28,453 nt of DNA from an uncultured Mordavella sp. (GCA_902406105.1 CABPCP010000033.1:1-28453), one strand, 5' to 3'. Counted from the first letter of the stretch, positions 14,963-26,440 are shown. The notes: generated from the sequence alone by a model not told the origin. Numbers and translations: made by a program.

Positions 14963-15823
14963 ATGGCGGATGAAAACAGATTGTCAGAGATTGCAGTCGT
15001 ATATGGAGGGATGGAAAAGAGCGGCCTTTACGCAGTGACGGCAGCGGCAAATGCCGTTGCCGCCAAATGTGGGAAGCTTCTTGCGGTCCAAGTGAGAATA
15101 GAGTATCCGATCAAGATGGAAAAGGCACGGATTTACGGAATGTTAAAACCGATCCGTGCCTTTTGCCGTGAGAGGGGAATCGAACTGGCAGAAGAAGGGA
15201 TCAGTCCAAGCCCGGTAGTGTCGCGGGTGATGACAGTGGCTGTTGTCAGCGGGGAAAAAAGCGGTAAGACAGGGTCGGAATCAAAAAGTGTAAGGCCGGG
15301 ACAGGAGATCCTTGTCACAAAATGGATCGGTCTTGGGGGAACGGCGCGCCTTTTATGGGAGTGTGGGGAACGGCTTAAAAACCATTTCCCTCTTCGATTC
15401 CTTAAACAGACCGAAGAAATGGAATCCTTGATATTTGCGGGAGAAGATGCGATGATCGCGAATCAGGCCGGAGCGGAATTGATGATTCCGGTGGCGGAAG
15501 GAGGGATCCTGGCCGCGCTCTGGCAGCTGGCGAAAACGGCGGGGCGGGGGTTTTCCGTGGATATGAAGGCTCTGCCAATCCGTCAGGAAACGGTTGAAAT
15601 ATGTGAATATCTGGAATTAAATCCCTACCAGCTGACAGGGGCGGGCAGTCTGCTGATCGTGGCCAAGGAGGGACAAAATATGGCGGAATATCTTAGAAAG
15701 CGAGGGATCCCGGCAGTTTGCGCGGGCTGTCTGACGGAAGGTCAAGGTAAGATCCTGCATAACGGAGAAGAAATCCGATATCTGGATCGGCCGGCGCCAG
15801 ATGAAATATTGAAAATTTTTTGA
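14963..15823 (+). CDS. AIR synthase/HypE-like protein lacking the usual active-site motifs
   Basis: The 286-residue protein matches the PurM/HypE fold best in its C-terminal half: EILVTKWIGLGGTARLL, GGILAALWQLAKTAGRGF, KALPIRQETVEICEYLELNP and the GAGSLLIV strand. The N-terminal half lacks the GDD-type nucleotide-binding motif, and the C-terminus (DEILKIF) lacks the cysteine on which HypE carries its carbamoyl/cyano group. It is therefore unlikely to act in [NiFe]-hydrogenase maturation, and no hyp genes are near. AAAAGGAG precedes the ATG, 18 bases after the VanW stop, so it ends the radical SAM-nth-VanW group. Function unknown. Confidence 0.7.
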   Translation: MADENRLSEIAVVYGGMEKSGLYAVTAAANAVAAKCGKLLAVQVRIEYPIKMEKARIYGMLKPIRAFCRERGIELAEEGISPSPVVSRVMTVAVVSGEKSGKTGSESKSVRPGQEILVTKWIGLGGTARLLWECGERLKNHFPLRFLKQTEEMESLIFAGEDAMIANQAGAELMIPVAEGGILAALWQLAKTAGRGFSVDMKALPIRQETVEICEYLELNPYQLTGAGSLLIVAKEGQNMAEYLRKRGIPAVCAGCLTEGQGKILHNGEEIRYLDRPAPDEILKIF

Positions 15824-15873
15824 AAATTGGAGAACCTGACTAAATGTTTTTATACAACTGTCTAATATGCACA

Positions 15874-15901
15874 TTGACGAACATCAAGTTTTCGATATAA
15901 A
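15874..15901 (+). promoter_or_regulatory. Promoter of trmL
   Basis: TTGACG (15874-15879) and TATAAA (15896-15901) are 16 bases apart in an AT-rich gap, about 35 bases before the ribosome site TTGGAGG of trmL. Confidence 0.6.
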
Positions 15902-15941
15902 CTAGTTAAAATATTATCAATTGCTTGGAGGAATGAAGAAA

Positions 15942-16433
15942 ATGCTCAATATCGTTCTGCATGAGCCGGAGATCCCCGCCAATACCGGAAATATCGGGAG
16001 AACCTGCGTGGCCACTGGGACTCGTCTTCATCTGATCGAGCCCTTGGGCTTTCGATTAAATGAGAAAAATCTTAAGAGAGCAGGGATGGACTACTGGAAT
16101 GACCTGGATGTGAGGACCTACATTAACTATGAGGAGTTTCTGGAGAAAAATCCAAATGCCAGGATTTATATGGCGACTACCAAGGCTCAGAAAGCTTATA
16201 CAGAGGTGAGTTACGAACCGGACTGCTATATTATGTTTGGGAAAGAAAGCGCGGGAATACCGGAGGAAATTTTGGTGCGGCATAAGAATGACTGTGTCAG
16301 AATCCCCATGGCAGGAGGGATACGTTCCCTGAATCTAGCCAATTCCGCGGCTATCATCCTTTATGAGGCGCTGCGTCAGAATGACTTCCTGGGGATGGAG
16401 AGGACAGGACATCTTCATCATCTGAAATGGTAA
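15942..16433 (+). CDS. trmL: tRNA (cytidine/uridine 34-2'-O)-methyltransferase TrmL
   Basis: TrmL is a SPOUT-class methyltransferase that 2'-O-methylates the wobble nucleotide of tRNA-Leu isoacceptors using SAM. The family start MLNIVLHEPEIPANTGNIGR and the knotted C-terminal SAM site (MFGKESAGIPEE, then IPMAGGIRSLNLANSAAI) are clear. I place the start at ATG 15942 (163 residues) because GGAGG at 15927-15931 is 10 bases away; for ATG 15933 the spacing would be one base. A TTG at 15921 is also in frame. It is expressed from its own promoter. A small hairpin (TGCAAGA/TCTTGCA, 16436-16451) without a T run follows the stop. Confidence 0.93.
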   Translation: MLNIVLHEPEIPANTGNIGRTCVATGTRLHLIEPLGFRLNEKNLKRAGMDYWNDLDVRTYINYEEFLEKNPNARIYMATTKAQKAYTEVSYEPDCYIMFGKESAGIPEEILVRHKNDCVRIPMAGGIRSLNLANSAAIILYEALRQNDFLGMERTGHLHHLKW

Positions 16434-16500
16434 ATTGCAAGAAATCTTGCAGAATTGTATGGAAGAAAAGCTGGATAAAGGCAAAAAAATAATAAATTTA

Positions 16501-16529
16501 TGGACTTTTTTTCAAAAGCATATTATAAT
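16501..16529 (+). promoter_or_regulatory. Promoter of the V/A-type ATPase operon
   Basis: TGGACT (16501-16506) and a perfect TATAAT (16524-16529) are 17 bases apart. The leader to the first ATPase gene is about 40 bases and purine-rich. Confidence 0.65.
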
Positions 16530-16575
16530 TTTAAGAACAAGACCAAAATAAAAGAAAAAGAGAGGTGGTGAACAA

Positions 16576-16884
16576 ATGGTAGAAGAAACCATTAAAACCA
16601 TCAGGGAGGCAGAACAGGAAGCAGAGGAGTTGGTGAAAAAGGCCGATGAGACCTGCACCGAGATCCTTGAACAGGCGGAAGCTGAGGCTAAGACAATAAA
16701 GGAAACGGCTAAAGAGAATGCCGCAAAGCAGGCGGAAGCTGATTTGAACGAGGCAAAGCGCCAAGGGGAAGAAGCTCTGGAGAAGGCGTTGGAAACGGTG
16801 GAGACAGAGATTTTAAGCCTCTATGAAACGGCTCGGCAGAAAGAAGCGGAGGCGATTTCTGCTGTAATCGGGGAACTTGTCTAA
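16576..16884 (+). CDS. ntpF: V/A-type ATP synthase subunit H (peripheral stalk, NtpF-like)
   Basis: This 102-residue protein is almost entirely Ala/Glu/Lys-rich amphipathic helix, as expected for the small coiled-coil stalk subunit that dimerises with subunit E and links the A3B3 head to subunit I. Alternating charge and heptad-like Ala/Leu spacing run from residue 5 to 85. AGAGGTGGTG precedes the ATG. Sequence alone does not distinguish it strongly from other coiled coils; its place as first gene before ntpI is the deciding evidence. Confidence 0.85.
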   Translation: MVEETIKTIREAEQEAEELVKKADETCTEILEQAEAEAKTIKETAKENAAKQAEADLNEAKRQGEEALEKALETVETEILSLYETARQKEAEAISAVIGELV

Positions 16885-16921
16885 ACAGAATAAGGGAAAA
16901 GAATAAAGGAGGGATGGAGTT

Positions 16922-19419
<2,498 letters not shown>

Positions 19420-19480
19420 GCATATCAGGGATAAAAGCAGAGGAGCAAATTAAAGAAGAGAAAGAAGGAGTGCAAGGGCA

Positions 19481-20074
19481 ATGACTGGATTAGAGAAAAT
19501 GAAAAGTCAGATCCTGGACGAGGCGAAGGCGGCGGCCGAGAGCAAAGTCAGTGAAGCCCGTGCGCAGGCGGCCAAGATCGTTTGTGAGGCCAAGGATGAG
19601 GCGGAAAAAAGCGGGAAGAGCATTCTCCAGAAGTCGCAGGCTGAGGTCAAGGGGTATCAGGAACGGATCGCTTCTTCCATTGATCTGCAGAGAAGGACAA
19701 AGATCCTTGAGGCGAAGCAGAAGTTGATCCGGGAAGTCCTGGAAAAAGCGCTGGAATCTATGGAATCTATGGAGCGAGAGGAATATTTCTCCAAGATGCT
19801 GGGAGTGCTGGAGAAGTACGCGCTTCCCCAGGAGGGAAAGTTGTTCTTCTCAGAGAAGGATCTGGCGGATCTGCCGGCAGGATTTGAGGCGGAAGTGGAG
19901 CGGATCGCGTCTGAAAAGGGAGGAAAGCTTACAGTATCCAAAGAAGGGCGTAAGATCCAGAATGGTTTTATCCTGGCCTATGGCGGGATTGAAGAAAATT
20001 GTACATTATCGGCAATGTTTGATGCAAAAAAGGATGAGTTGTCTGATAAGATTCAACACATTTTATTTTCGTAG
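19481..20074 (+). CDS. ntpE: V/A-type ATP synthase subunit E (peripheral stalk)
   Basis: This 197-residue protein has a long N-terminal Ala/Lys/Glu helix (residues about 5-105), which forms the right-handed coiled coil with subunit H. A compact C-terminal head (about 110-197, including KIQNGFILAYGGIEENCTLS) binds subunit B. Length and position after ntpK are standard. GAAAGAAGGAG precedes the ATG. Together with H it prevents the head from turning with the rotor. Confidence 0.92.
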   Translation: MTGLEKMKSQILDEAKAAAESKVSEARAQAAKIVCEAKDEAEKSGKSILQKSQAEVKGYQERIASSIDLQRRTKILEAKQKLIREVLEKALESMESMEREEYFSKMLGVLEKYALPQEGKLFFSEKDLADLPAGFEAEVERIASEKGGKLTVSKEGRKIQNGFILAYGGIEENCTLSAMFDAKKDELSDKIQHILFS

Positions 20075-20105
20075 AGCGTAACCATGAGCGACAAGGAGGA
20101 GTAAC

Positions 20106-21074
20106 ATGAGTGAACGGTATACCTACGCGGTTGCGCGCATACGTGCCCTGGAGGTCTCTCTATTCTCCAACGCGGCGATCGACCAGCTGATCGCGTGCCA
20201 GGATTATGAACAGGCTTGCCAGTTTCTGGCAGAGCGGGGATGGGGAGACACCGACACCGTCACCGATGCGGAGGCGATGCTGACCAGAGAGGAAGAAAAA
20301 ATCTGGGAAGTTGTAAAAGAACTTCACATCGATATGGAGAATTTTGCCGTACTTTCTTATCCAAAGCTTTTTCACAATCTGAAAGCAGCGGTGAAAGAAG
20401 CGGCCGTATCTGACGGGAACCGACATATCTACTATGATGATGTGTCTATTCCGGGAGATGTGATGCGGGAGATCGTCAAAGAGAAAGATTTCTATAAACT
20501 TCCCGCAAACATGCAGCATGCGGCGCAGGAGGCGTATGAAGCGCTGCTCCACACGGGAGACGGTCAGTTGTGTGATGTGATCATTGACAGGGCGGCATTG
20601 GAAGCGATCTATCAGGCCGGGAAGGAAGCGAAAGCGGATATTATCCGGGCTTACGCAGAGTCCACGGTAGGAGTCGCGGACATCAAGATTGCCGTGCGTT
20701 CGCAGAAAACCGCGAAATCGGTAGAGTTTATGAAAAGGGCAATGGCGGAGTGTGACAGTATTAATGTGGATCAACTGTCAAAAGCCGCGCTTGCCGGGAT
20801 GGAGGCCATCCGGGACTATCTGATGGGGACGGCATACGCGGGGGGAGCGGAAGCGCTTGCCCAATCGCCGTCGGCATTTGAACGCTGGTGTGACAACCGG
20901 ATCATCGAAACGATCAGTCCTCAGAAATATAACGCATTTACGATAGGTCCTGTGATCGCCTATGTAATTGCGAGACAGAATGAGATCAAAACGGTACGGA
21001 TCATACTTTCCGGAAAACTGAATGATTTGCCGGAAGATTCCATCCGGGAAAGGGTAAGGGAGATGTATGTATAA
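20106..21074 (+). CDS. ntpC: V/A-type ATP synthase subunit C (central stalk socket, d-type)
   Basis: Subunit C caps the K ring and connects it to the D/F shaft. This 322-residue protein has the expected repeated helical layout and family segments near its start (YAVARIRALEVSLFSNAAID) and end (ISPQKYNAFTIGPVIAYVIA, then NEIKTVRIILSGK). CAAGGAGG precedes the ATG at 20106. Its end overlaps the ntpG start by 8 bases. Confidence 0.93.
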   Translation: MSERYTYAVARIRALEVSLFSNAAIDQLIACQDYEQACQFLAERGWGDTDTVTDAEAMLTREEEKIWEVVKELHIDMENFAVLSYPKLFHNLKAAVKEAAVSDGNRHIYYDDVSIPGDVMREIVKEKDFYKLPANMQHAAQEAYEALLHTGDGQLCDVIIDRAALEAIYQAGKEAKADIIRAYAESTVGVADIKIAVRSQKTAKSVEFMKRAMAECDSINVDQLSKAALAGMEAIRDYLMGTAYAGGAEALAQSPSAFERWCDNRIIETISPQKYNAFTIGPVIAYVIARQNEIKTVRIILSGKLNDLPEDSIRERVREMYV

Positions 21075-21384
21075 GATAGCGGTATTGGGCGACTATGACA
21101 GTATTTATGGCTTCGCTGCGCTGGGACTGGATACATTTCCCGTAACGGCCCAGGAAGAAGCAGGAGAAAGATTGCATCAGCTCGCCGCGCAGGGATATGG
21201 AATCATCTATATCACGGAAGCGCTTGCGGCTGAATTGAAACATGAGATCGTGAGATATCAAGACCAGATCCTTCCGGCGATCATCCAGATTCCGGGAATC
21301 TCCGGCAACACGGGCGATGGTGTGCTGGGAGTCAAGAAGTCTGTGGAACAGGCAGTAGGGTCTGATATCTTGTTCAGTAACTAA
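21067..21384 (+). CDS. ntpG: V/A-type ATP synthase subunit F (NtpG)
   Basis: This 105-residue Rossmann-like small subunit binds the D shaft and modulates ATPase activity. Family features are the opening KIAVLGDYDSIYGFAALGLD and the strand GIIYITEALAAEL. Its ATG at 21067 lies inside the end of ntpC behind a GGAAAGGG ribosome site, indicating coupled translation. Length and place are standard. Confidence 0.93.
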   Translation: MYKIAVLGDYDSIYGFAALGLDTFPVTAQEEAGERLHQLAAQGYGIIYITEALAAELKHEIVRYQDQILPAIIQIPGISGNTGDGVLGVKKSVEQAVGSDILFSN

Positions 21385-21408
21385 GAAAGTAGAGGTGATT
21401 CGTCCATT

Positions 21409-23178
21409 ATGAGTAGTGTAGGTACGATAAAAAAAGTTGCGGGGCCGCTGGTCATCGCATCTGGAATGCGCGATGCCAACATGTCTGACGTTGTACGCGT
21501 AAGCAGCCAACGTCTCATCGGGGAGATCATCGAGATGCATGGGGATGAAGCGTCAATCCAGGTATATGAAGAGACATCGGGACTTGGACCCGGCGAACCG
21601 GTGGAATCTACCGGGGCGCCAATGTCTGTGGAACTGGGACCAGGACTGATCGCGAGTATCTATGATGGAATCCAGCGTCCGCTCGATGATATCATGAAGA
21701 TTTCCGGAAATAACCTGCAAAGAGGGGTTGAGGTTGCCGCTCTGAAGAGGGATAAGAAATGGGAGTTTGTTCCTGTGGCAAAAGTCGGTGATGCGGTAGA
21801 GGCCGGCGATGTGCTTGGGACTGTCCAGGAAACTGAGATCGTGCAGCAGAAGATCATGGTTCCCTATGGTGTAGAAGGAATAGTAAAAGAGATCAAAGCA
21901 GGGGAATTTACGGTAGAAGAAGTGGTGGCTGTCCTTGAGACAAAAGACGGAGACCATGAACTGACCATGATGCAGAAATGGCCGGTCAGAAGAGGCCGTC
22001 CTTATGTGAAGAAGCTGCCGCTGGATGTACCGTTGGTAACTGGTCAGAGGGTGGTTGATACCTTCTTCCCTATCGCGAAAGGCGGTGTGGCCGCGGTGCC
22101 CGGACCTTTTGGAAGCGGTAAGACGGTCATCCAGCATCAGTTGGCGAAATGGGCAGAGGCGGACATTGTTGTCTACATCGGCTGCGGCGAGCGCGGCAAT
22201 GAGATGACAGACGTTCTGAACGAGTTCCCAGAACTGAAAGATCCTAAGACCGGCCGGTCTTTGATGGAGCGGACGGTGCTGATCGCCAATACGTCAGATA
22301 TGCCTTTCGCGGCCCGTGAAGCTTCCATTTATACGGGAATCACTATTGCGGAGTACTTCCGTGATATGGGCTACTCGGTAGCTTTGATGGCAGACTCCAC
22401 ATCCCGATGGGCAGAGGCCCTGCGTGAGATGTCCGGACGTCTGGAAGAGATGCCTGGAGAGGAAGGATATCCGGCGTATCTTGGGTCACGTCTGGCAGAG
22501 TTCTACGAGAGAGCTGGACATGTGATCTCTCTTGGAAAAGAAGGAAGAGAAGGTTCTCTTTCCGTGATCGGAGCGGTGTCTCCTCCGGGCGGAGATACTT
22601 CGGAGCCTGTTTCTCAGGCAACGCTGCGTATTGTAAAGGTGTTCTGGGGACTGGATTCTAACCTGGCGTATAAGAGGCATTTCCCGGCGATCAATTGGCT
22701 GACCAGTTATTCGCTGTATCTTGACAATGTCAGCGGCTGGTTTAACAGTACAGTGGCGCCGGACTGGATGGAGGATCGTCAAAAGATGATGAGTCTTCTT
22801 CAGGATGAGGCGGAATTGGAAGAGATCGTGCAGATGGTAGGTATGGATGCCCTGTCTCCGGCAGACCGTCTGAAGATGGAAGCGGCAAGATCCATCCGTG
22901 AGGACTTCCTGCATCAGAACTCCTTCCATGAAGTGGATACTTACACGCCGCTCAGGAAACAGTATCTGATGATGAAATTAGTGCTGGCATTCTACGAGAA
23001 GTCTCTGGAAGCGTTAAATAAGGGCGCTTCTATGAGGGCGCTTCTTGGAATGGATGTCAGAGAGAGGATCGGCCGCTATAAATATACCGCGGTAGATCAG
23101 ATTGAGACAGAATACGAGAAGATCATGAGTGAACTTGACGCGGAAATCGCGGGCGCGTTCGGAAAGGAGGACTTCTAA
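21409..23178 (+). CDS. ntpA: V/A-type ATP synthase catalytic subunit A
   Basis: This is the catalytic head subunit, 589 residues. It has the N-terminal beta barrel (1-70), the bulge domain special to A subunits (about 115-185), Walker A GPFGSGKT at 232-239, the arginine-rich [20 protein letters not shown] region with the Walker B aspartate, and a helical C-terminal domain. Catalytic residues are intact. AGAGGTGAT lies about 10 bases upstream. Its stop and the start of ntpB overlap by one base (TAATG). Confidence 0.97.
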   Translation: MSSVGTIKKVAGPLVIASGMRDANMSDVVRVSSQRLIGEIIEMHGDEASIQVYEETSGLGPGEPVESTGAPMSVELGPGLIASIYDGIQRPLDDIMKISGNNLQRGVEVAALKRDKKWEFVPVAKVGDAVEAGDVLGTVQETEIVQQKIMVPYGVEGIVKEIKAGEFTVEEVVAVLETKDGDHELTMMQKWPVRRGRPYVKKLPLDVPLVTGQRVVDTFFPIAKGGVAAVPGPFGSGKTVIQHQLAKWAEADIVVYIGCGERGNEMTDVLNEFPELKDPKTGRSLMERTVLIANTSDMPFAAREASIYTGITIAEYFRDMGYSVALMADSTSRWAEALREMSGRLEEMPGEEGYPAYLGSRLAEFYERAGHVISLGKEGREGSLSVIGAVSPPGGDTSEPVSQATLRIVKVFWGLDSNLAYKRHFPAINWLTSYSLYLDNVSGWFNSTVAPDWMEDRQKMMSLLQDEAELEEIVQMVGMDALSPADRLKMEAARSIREDFLHQNSFHEVDTYTPLRKQYLMMKLVLAFYEKSLEALNKGASMRALLGMDVRERIGRYKYTAVDQIETEYEKIMSELDAEIAGAFGKEDF

Positions 23179-24551
23179 TGCCAAAGGAATATAGAACCAT
23201 ACAGGAAGTTGCCGGACCGCTGATGATGGTAAAAGGCGTAGAAGGCGTAGCTTATGATGAATTAGGGGAGATCGAACTCGCCAATGGAGAGAAACGCCGC
23301 TGCAAGGTGCTGGAAGTGGACGGAGATAATGTGGTTGTACAGCTCTACGAGAACGCGGCTGGTATCAACTTGAGCAATAGTAAAGTACGTTTCCTGGGAA
23401 GAAGCATGGAGCTGGGCGTGTCCGGCGATATGCTGGGACGTGTTTTCGATGGGCTGGGACGCCCCATTGATGATGGACCGGAGATCCTGCCGGAGGAGAG
23501 AAGAGATATCAACGGCCTGCCTATGAATCCGGCGGCTCGTGTGTACCCGTCCGAGTTTATCCAGACTGGTGTGTCGGCGATTGACGGACTGAACACTTTG
23601 GTACGAGGCCAGAAGCTGCCGATCTTTTCCTGTTCCGGTCTGCCCCATTCACAACTGGCGGCTCAGATCGCGAGACAGGCGAAGGTAAGAGGAAAAGATG
23701 AAAACTTTGCTGTTGTATTCGCGGCTATGGGTATTACTTTCGAGGAATCTAACTTCTTCGTAGAATCCTTCAAGGAGACGGGAGCCATCGACCGTACCGT
23801 TTTGTTTGTCAATCTGGCGAACGACCCGGCGGTAGAGCGTATCTCAACGCCGCGTATGGCGCTGACGGCGGCGGAATACCTGGCTTTTGAGAAGGATATG
23901 CATGTATTGGTCATTTTGACGGATATCACAAACTACGCGGACGCGCTCCGTGAGATTTCCGCGGCGAAAAAGGAGGTTCCGGGACGCCGTGGATATCCGG
24001 GCTACATGTATACAGACCTGGCTCAGATGTATGAACGCGCGGGACGTCAGAGAGGCAAGATCGGAAGTATCACTATGATCCCGATCCTGACTATGCCGGA
24101 AGATGATAAGACCCATCCGATCCCTGACCTGACCGGATATATTACGGAAGGACAGGTGATCTTAAGCCGTGACCTGTACCGGAAGGGACTCCAGCCGCCG
24201 ATCGATGTGCTGCCATCTCTTTCCCGTCTGAAAGATAAGGGAATCGGCGAAGGAAAGACAAGAGCGGACCATTCCAATACTATGAACCAGTTGTTTGCGG
24301 CATATTCACGAGGAAAAGACGCTAAAGAGCTGATGACGATCCTTGGCGAGGCGGCGCTGACGGAGATCGATTTGATCTATGCCCAGTTCGCGGACGCTTT
24401 TGAGAAAGAATATGTAAACCAAGGGTACAATACAGATAGGTCCATCGAAGAAACTCTGGATATTGGCTGGAAACTGCTGTCCATTCTGCCGAGGTCCGAG
24501 CTGAAGCGAATCGATGATAAATTCTTGGATGAATACTATGGGAAACAGTAA
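23178..24551 (+). CDS. ntpB: V/A-type ATP synthase non-catalytic subunit B
   Basis: Subunit B alternates with A in the head and shapes the nucleotide sites. At 457 residues it has the expected barrel (1-75). In place of Walker A it has [16 protein letters not shown], the non-functional P-loop typical of B subunits. The conserved arginine finger region near [13 protein letters not shown] helices follows. GGAGG lies just before the ATG, inside ntpA. Directly after the stop comes a 272-base repeat region, an atypical break before ntpD. Confidence 0.97.
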   Translation: MPKEYRTIQEVAGPLMMVKGVEGVAYDELGEIELANGEKRRCKVLEVDGDNVVVQLYENAAGINLSNSKVRFLGRSMELGVSGDMLGRVFDGLGRPIDDGPEILPEERRDINGLPMNPAARVYPSEFIQTGVSAIDGLNTLVRGQKLPIFSCSGLPHSQLAAQIARQAKVRGKDENFAVVFAAMGITFEESNFFVESFKETGAIDRTVLFVNLANDPAVERISTPRMALTAAEYLAFEKDMHVLVILTDITNYADALREISAAKKEVPGRRGYPGYMYTDLAQMYERAGRQRGKIGSITMIPILTMPEDDKTHPIPDLTGYITEGQVILSRDLYRKGLQPPIDVLPSLSRLKDKGIGEGKTRADHSNTMNQLFAAYSRGKDAKELMTILGEAALTEIDLIYAQFADAFEKEYVNQGYNTDRSIEETLDIGWKLLSILPRSELKRIDDKFLDEYYGKQ

Positions 24552-24823
24552 GCCATGCGCAGACGTGCAGGTGTAGCCATGCAGGCTTGCCTGCAAATGG
24601 ATACACCTGGGCGGATGCATAGGGCGGACGCCCGCCAGCGAGATGGAGCGAAGCGGAATCAAGCTGGGGCATGGCTGTGAAAAGATTCATGCATAGGGCG
24701 GACGCCCGCCAGCGGTGCTTGAACACTTGGCGAGGTATTATCGAGCCTAGTGTGAAAGTAGATATCCAGAGCGAAAGCGAAGGATATCTTCCGAAAAGAT
24801 AAGGAATCAAGCTGGCGCATGGC
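24552..24823 (+). repeat. Structured repeat region inserted between ntpB and ntpD
   Basis: The gap is about 300 bases where these genes are otherwise nearly contiguous. It has short inverted ends, GCCATGCGC at 24552-24560 and GCGCATGGC at 24815-24823. A 26-bp sequence starting ATGCATAGGGCGGACGCCCG is present at 24615-24640 and 24689-24714. GGAATCAAGCTGG-GCATGGC is present at 24655-24675 and 24803-24823 with one mismatch. The region thus holds two units with identical ends and different cores (14 versus 88 bases). Hairpins occur at 24568-24609 (CAGGTGTA/TACACCTG outer stem, GCAGGC/GCCTGC inner stem), 24723-24753 and 24760-24789 (AGATATCC/GGATATCT). No ORF here looks real. Candidates are a mobile MITE-like element or an operon-internal regulatory RNA. 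Confidence 0.8.
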
Positions 24824-24851
24824 GTTATGCAACAAAAAGGAGGCAGATATA

Positions 24852-25511
24852 ATGGCATCTACACAGATCACTCCTACTCGTATGGAGCTGACCAAGACTA
24901 AGAAAAAGCTTGCCACCGCCAGAAGAGGCCACAAACTTCTGAAGGATAAGCGTGACGAGTTGATGCGTCAGTTCCTGGAGCTGGCAAAGGAGAATATGGC
25001 GCTCCGTGAGAAGGTAGAAGCCGGAATCCTCTCTGCAAATAAGAACTTTGTCATCGCGAAAGCCGGAATGGACGCGGCTACCTTGAACACCGCTTTGATG
25101 GCGCCGAAACAAGAGGTGAGCCTGGGAGTTGGAAAGAAAAATGTCATGAGCGTGAATATACCGGCCTTTGAGACGAAGACCAGAACGGCGGACGCCAATG
25201 ATATCTATTCTTATGGATTTGCTTTTACATCCAGTGATTTGGATGGGGCGGTGAAATCCCTGGCAGATATTCTGCCGGATATGTTGAAACTTGCGGAGAC
25301 GGAGAAGGCGTGCCAGTTGATGGCGGCGGAGATTGAGAAGACCAGACGCCGTGTAAACGCTTTGGAGCACGTGATCATTCCGGAAGCACAGGAGACCATC
25401 AAGTATATTACTATGAAGCTGGATGAGAATGAGCGAAGCTCACAGATCCGGCTGATGAAAGTCAAAGATATGATGTTGGAAGAGGCGCATCACTACAGCG
25501 AAAGAGCTTAA
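24852..25511 (+). CDS. ntpD: V/A-type ATP synthase subunit D (central shaft)
   Basis: Subunit D is the rotating coiled-coil shaft inside the A3B3 head. The 219-residue protein has the two long terminal helices (residues about 5-75 and 140-205; TPTRMELTKTKKKLATARRG at the start, HVIIPEAQETIKYITMKLDE near the end) around a short middle. I chose ATG 24852, behind AAAAAGGAGG, rather than the longer frame from 24819, whose extra residues come from the repeat region. A terminator follows. Confidence 0.95.
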   Translation: MASTQITPTRMELTKTKKKLATARRGHKLLKDKRDELMRQFLELAKENMALREKVEAGILSANKNFVIAKAGMDAATLNTALMAPKQEVSLGVGKKNVMSVNIPAFETKTRTADANDIYSYGFAFTSSDLDGAVKSLADILPDMLKLAETEKACQLMAAEIEKTRRRVNALEHVIIPEAQETIKYITMKLDENERSSQIRLMKVKDMMLEEAHHYSERA

Positions 25512-25540
25512 AGAAAGTGCTGCGAAAAACAGAAGATCAG

Positions 25541-25584
25541 AAAAGGGACTGCTGTATTTCAAAGATATATAGCAGTCCCTTTTT
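25541..25584 (+). terminator. Rho-independent terminator of the ATPase operon
   Basis: AAAAGGGACTGCT and AGCAGTCCCTTTT form a perfect 13-base stem, with further AT pairing inside the loop, ending in five T. It lies about 30 bases after the ntpD stop. Confidence 0.9.
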
Positions 25585-25589
25585 GCAGA

Positions 25590-25974
25590 TTCAGGTGGGA
25601 GACGATCGATGAATTAAAGTATTATATATACGCCTATTCTGATCTAGATACACATACGCCGTTTTATGTGGGAAAGGAGAGACGGAGCGCTTGCTTGACT
25701 TACGCGGACACGAGTCAGAAAAGTCGGATCATCCAAGATTTGCTAAAAAGAGAGAAGAGTAAGGGAGGCCCAATACGCGGTGGCTGTATATTTTGGAATG
25801 GTATCAGAAGTGCGCGAAATTCAGGAGCAGTTCCCCGCATTTGCGTCTATGACGAATAGAGCGGCAGAAAATCCGGGTGATCTAAAAGGCCGTTTTGAAT
25901 TTGTAAAAAGGCACATTTGTCTGAGGAACGCATATAATAAGACAGATAGATCATTCAGGGGTGCAGGTAGATGA
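25590..25974 (+). pseudogene. Decayed GIY-YIG nuclease-like gene (no start, frame change)
   Basis: From about 25605 one frame reads IDELKYYIYAYSDLDTHTPF then YVGKERRSA, which resembles the GIY-YIG nuclease core (YYxY, then FYVGKG with a following Arg). No usable start codon precedes it in frame. The frame continues only to 25859 with unlikely residues after about 25765. A second frame, from about 25747 to 25974, has better-looking sequence (VYFGMVSEVREIQEQF, then NRAAENPGDLKGRFEFVKRH). The simplest reading is one gene with a frameshift near 25750-25780, a lost start and a Gly-to-Glu change in YVGKG. The GIY-YIG match is from memory of the motif. Alternatively these are two unrelated fragments. 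A lone TATAAT is at 25933-25938. Confidence 0.45.
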
Positions 25975-26339
25975 AGGAAAGACTGCCTTTTTATATGGTT
26001 TACCAGACGCCGTTTCTTGGCGATGACGAAGAAAGAACCGCAAGGCGGGATTATGATTATATGAAGAGCATATACCCGGCCACGGCCAAACGGATGATGC
26101 CATTTGTGGAAGAGGAATGCGACCGGCTGATGTATGATGGGAGTATGATCTATGACGAATATCCGGATCAACTCCAAATGCGCCTGATGTGCGCGAGAAT
26201 CTACGACCGGGCAAAGGATGGAGAGGAAAATCCAGGGAAATGGCTGCGGGATCTTACACAGGTCATGGTCTGCCAGGAGCTTTGCCAGAGACGCCGTGAG
26301 TACAGGAAGTATAAGAAAACATTCTATATGGGGAAATGA
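25971..26339 (+). CDS. Conserved 122-residue protein of unknown function
   Basis: This 122-residue protein is strongly charged and aromatic (MKERLPFYMVYQTPFLGDDE, YDYMKSIYPATAKRMMPFVE, MIYDEYPDQLQMRLM, YRKYKKTFYMGK) with no membrane segment, signal peptide or catalytic motif I can name. GGTGCAGGTAG precedes the ATG, a mediocre ribosome site. I recall close relatives across Lachnospiraceae, so I think it is real and cytoplasmic. A terminator follows at 26361-26409, so it is monocistronic or the end of a short unit. Confidence 0.7.
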   Translation: MKERLPFYMVYQTPFLGDDEERTARRDYDYMKSIYPATAKRMMPFVEEECDRLMYDGSMIYDEYPDQLQMRLMCARIYDRAKDGEENPGKWLRDLTQVMVCQELCQRRREYRKYKKTFYMGK

Positions 26340-26360
26340 TAGTTTTTATTTTGCTGTCGG

Positions 26361-26409
26361 CAGGGGAGCGCCAAAGAGAAATCTCTTGGACGGCTCTCCT
26401 GTCTTTTTC
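26361..26409 (+). terminator. Rho-independent terminator
   Basis: An outer stem, CAGGGGAGC with GCTCTCCTG, encloses an inner hairpin, CCAAAGAGA with TCTCTTGG. The 3' side runs into GTCTTTTTC. It separates the 122-residue protein from the kinase gene. Confidence 0.7.
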
Positions 26410-26411
26410 GG

Positions 26412-26440
26412 TGGACGGATAGGGGAAGATGTGATAAAAT
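26412..26440 (+). promoter_or_regulatory. Promoter of the shikimate-kinase-like gene
   Basis: TGGACG (26412-26417) and TAAAAT (26435-26440) are 17 bases apart, with an extended -10 (TGATAAAAT), about 20 bases before the ribosome site AAAAGGAG. Confidence 0.6.

Noticed and set aside
14963..15823. [NiFe]-hydrogenase maturation factor HypE
   Set aside because: The terminal cysteine and nucleotide motif are absent and there are no hyp or hydrogenase genes nearby.
16436..16451. Terminator after trmL
   Set aside because: The 7-base hairpin has a 2-base centre and no T tract, so I do not call it a terminator.
24615..24714. CRISPR array suggested by spaced 26-bp repeats
   Set aside because: Only two copies, no regular spacers and no cas genes; the second border repeat shows a different, modular arrangement.
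24306..24934. Several minus-strand open frames over ntpB, the repeat region and ntpD
   Set aside because: They run through two conserved ATPase genes and the repeats, with no ribosome sites and no recognisable domains.
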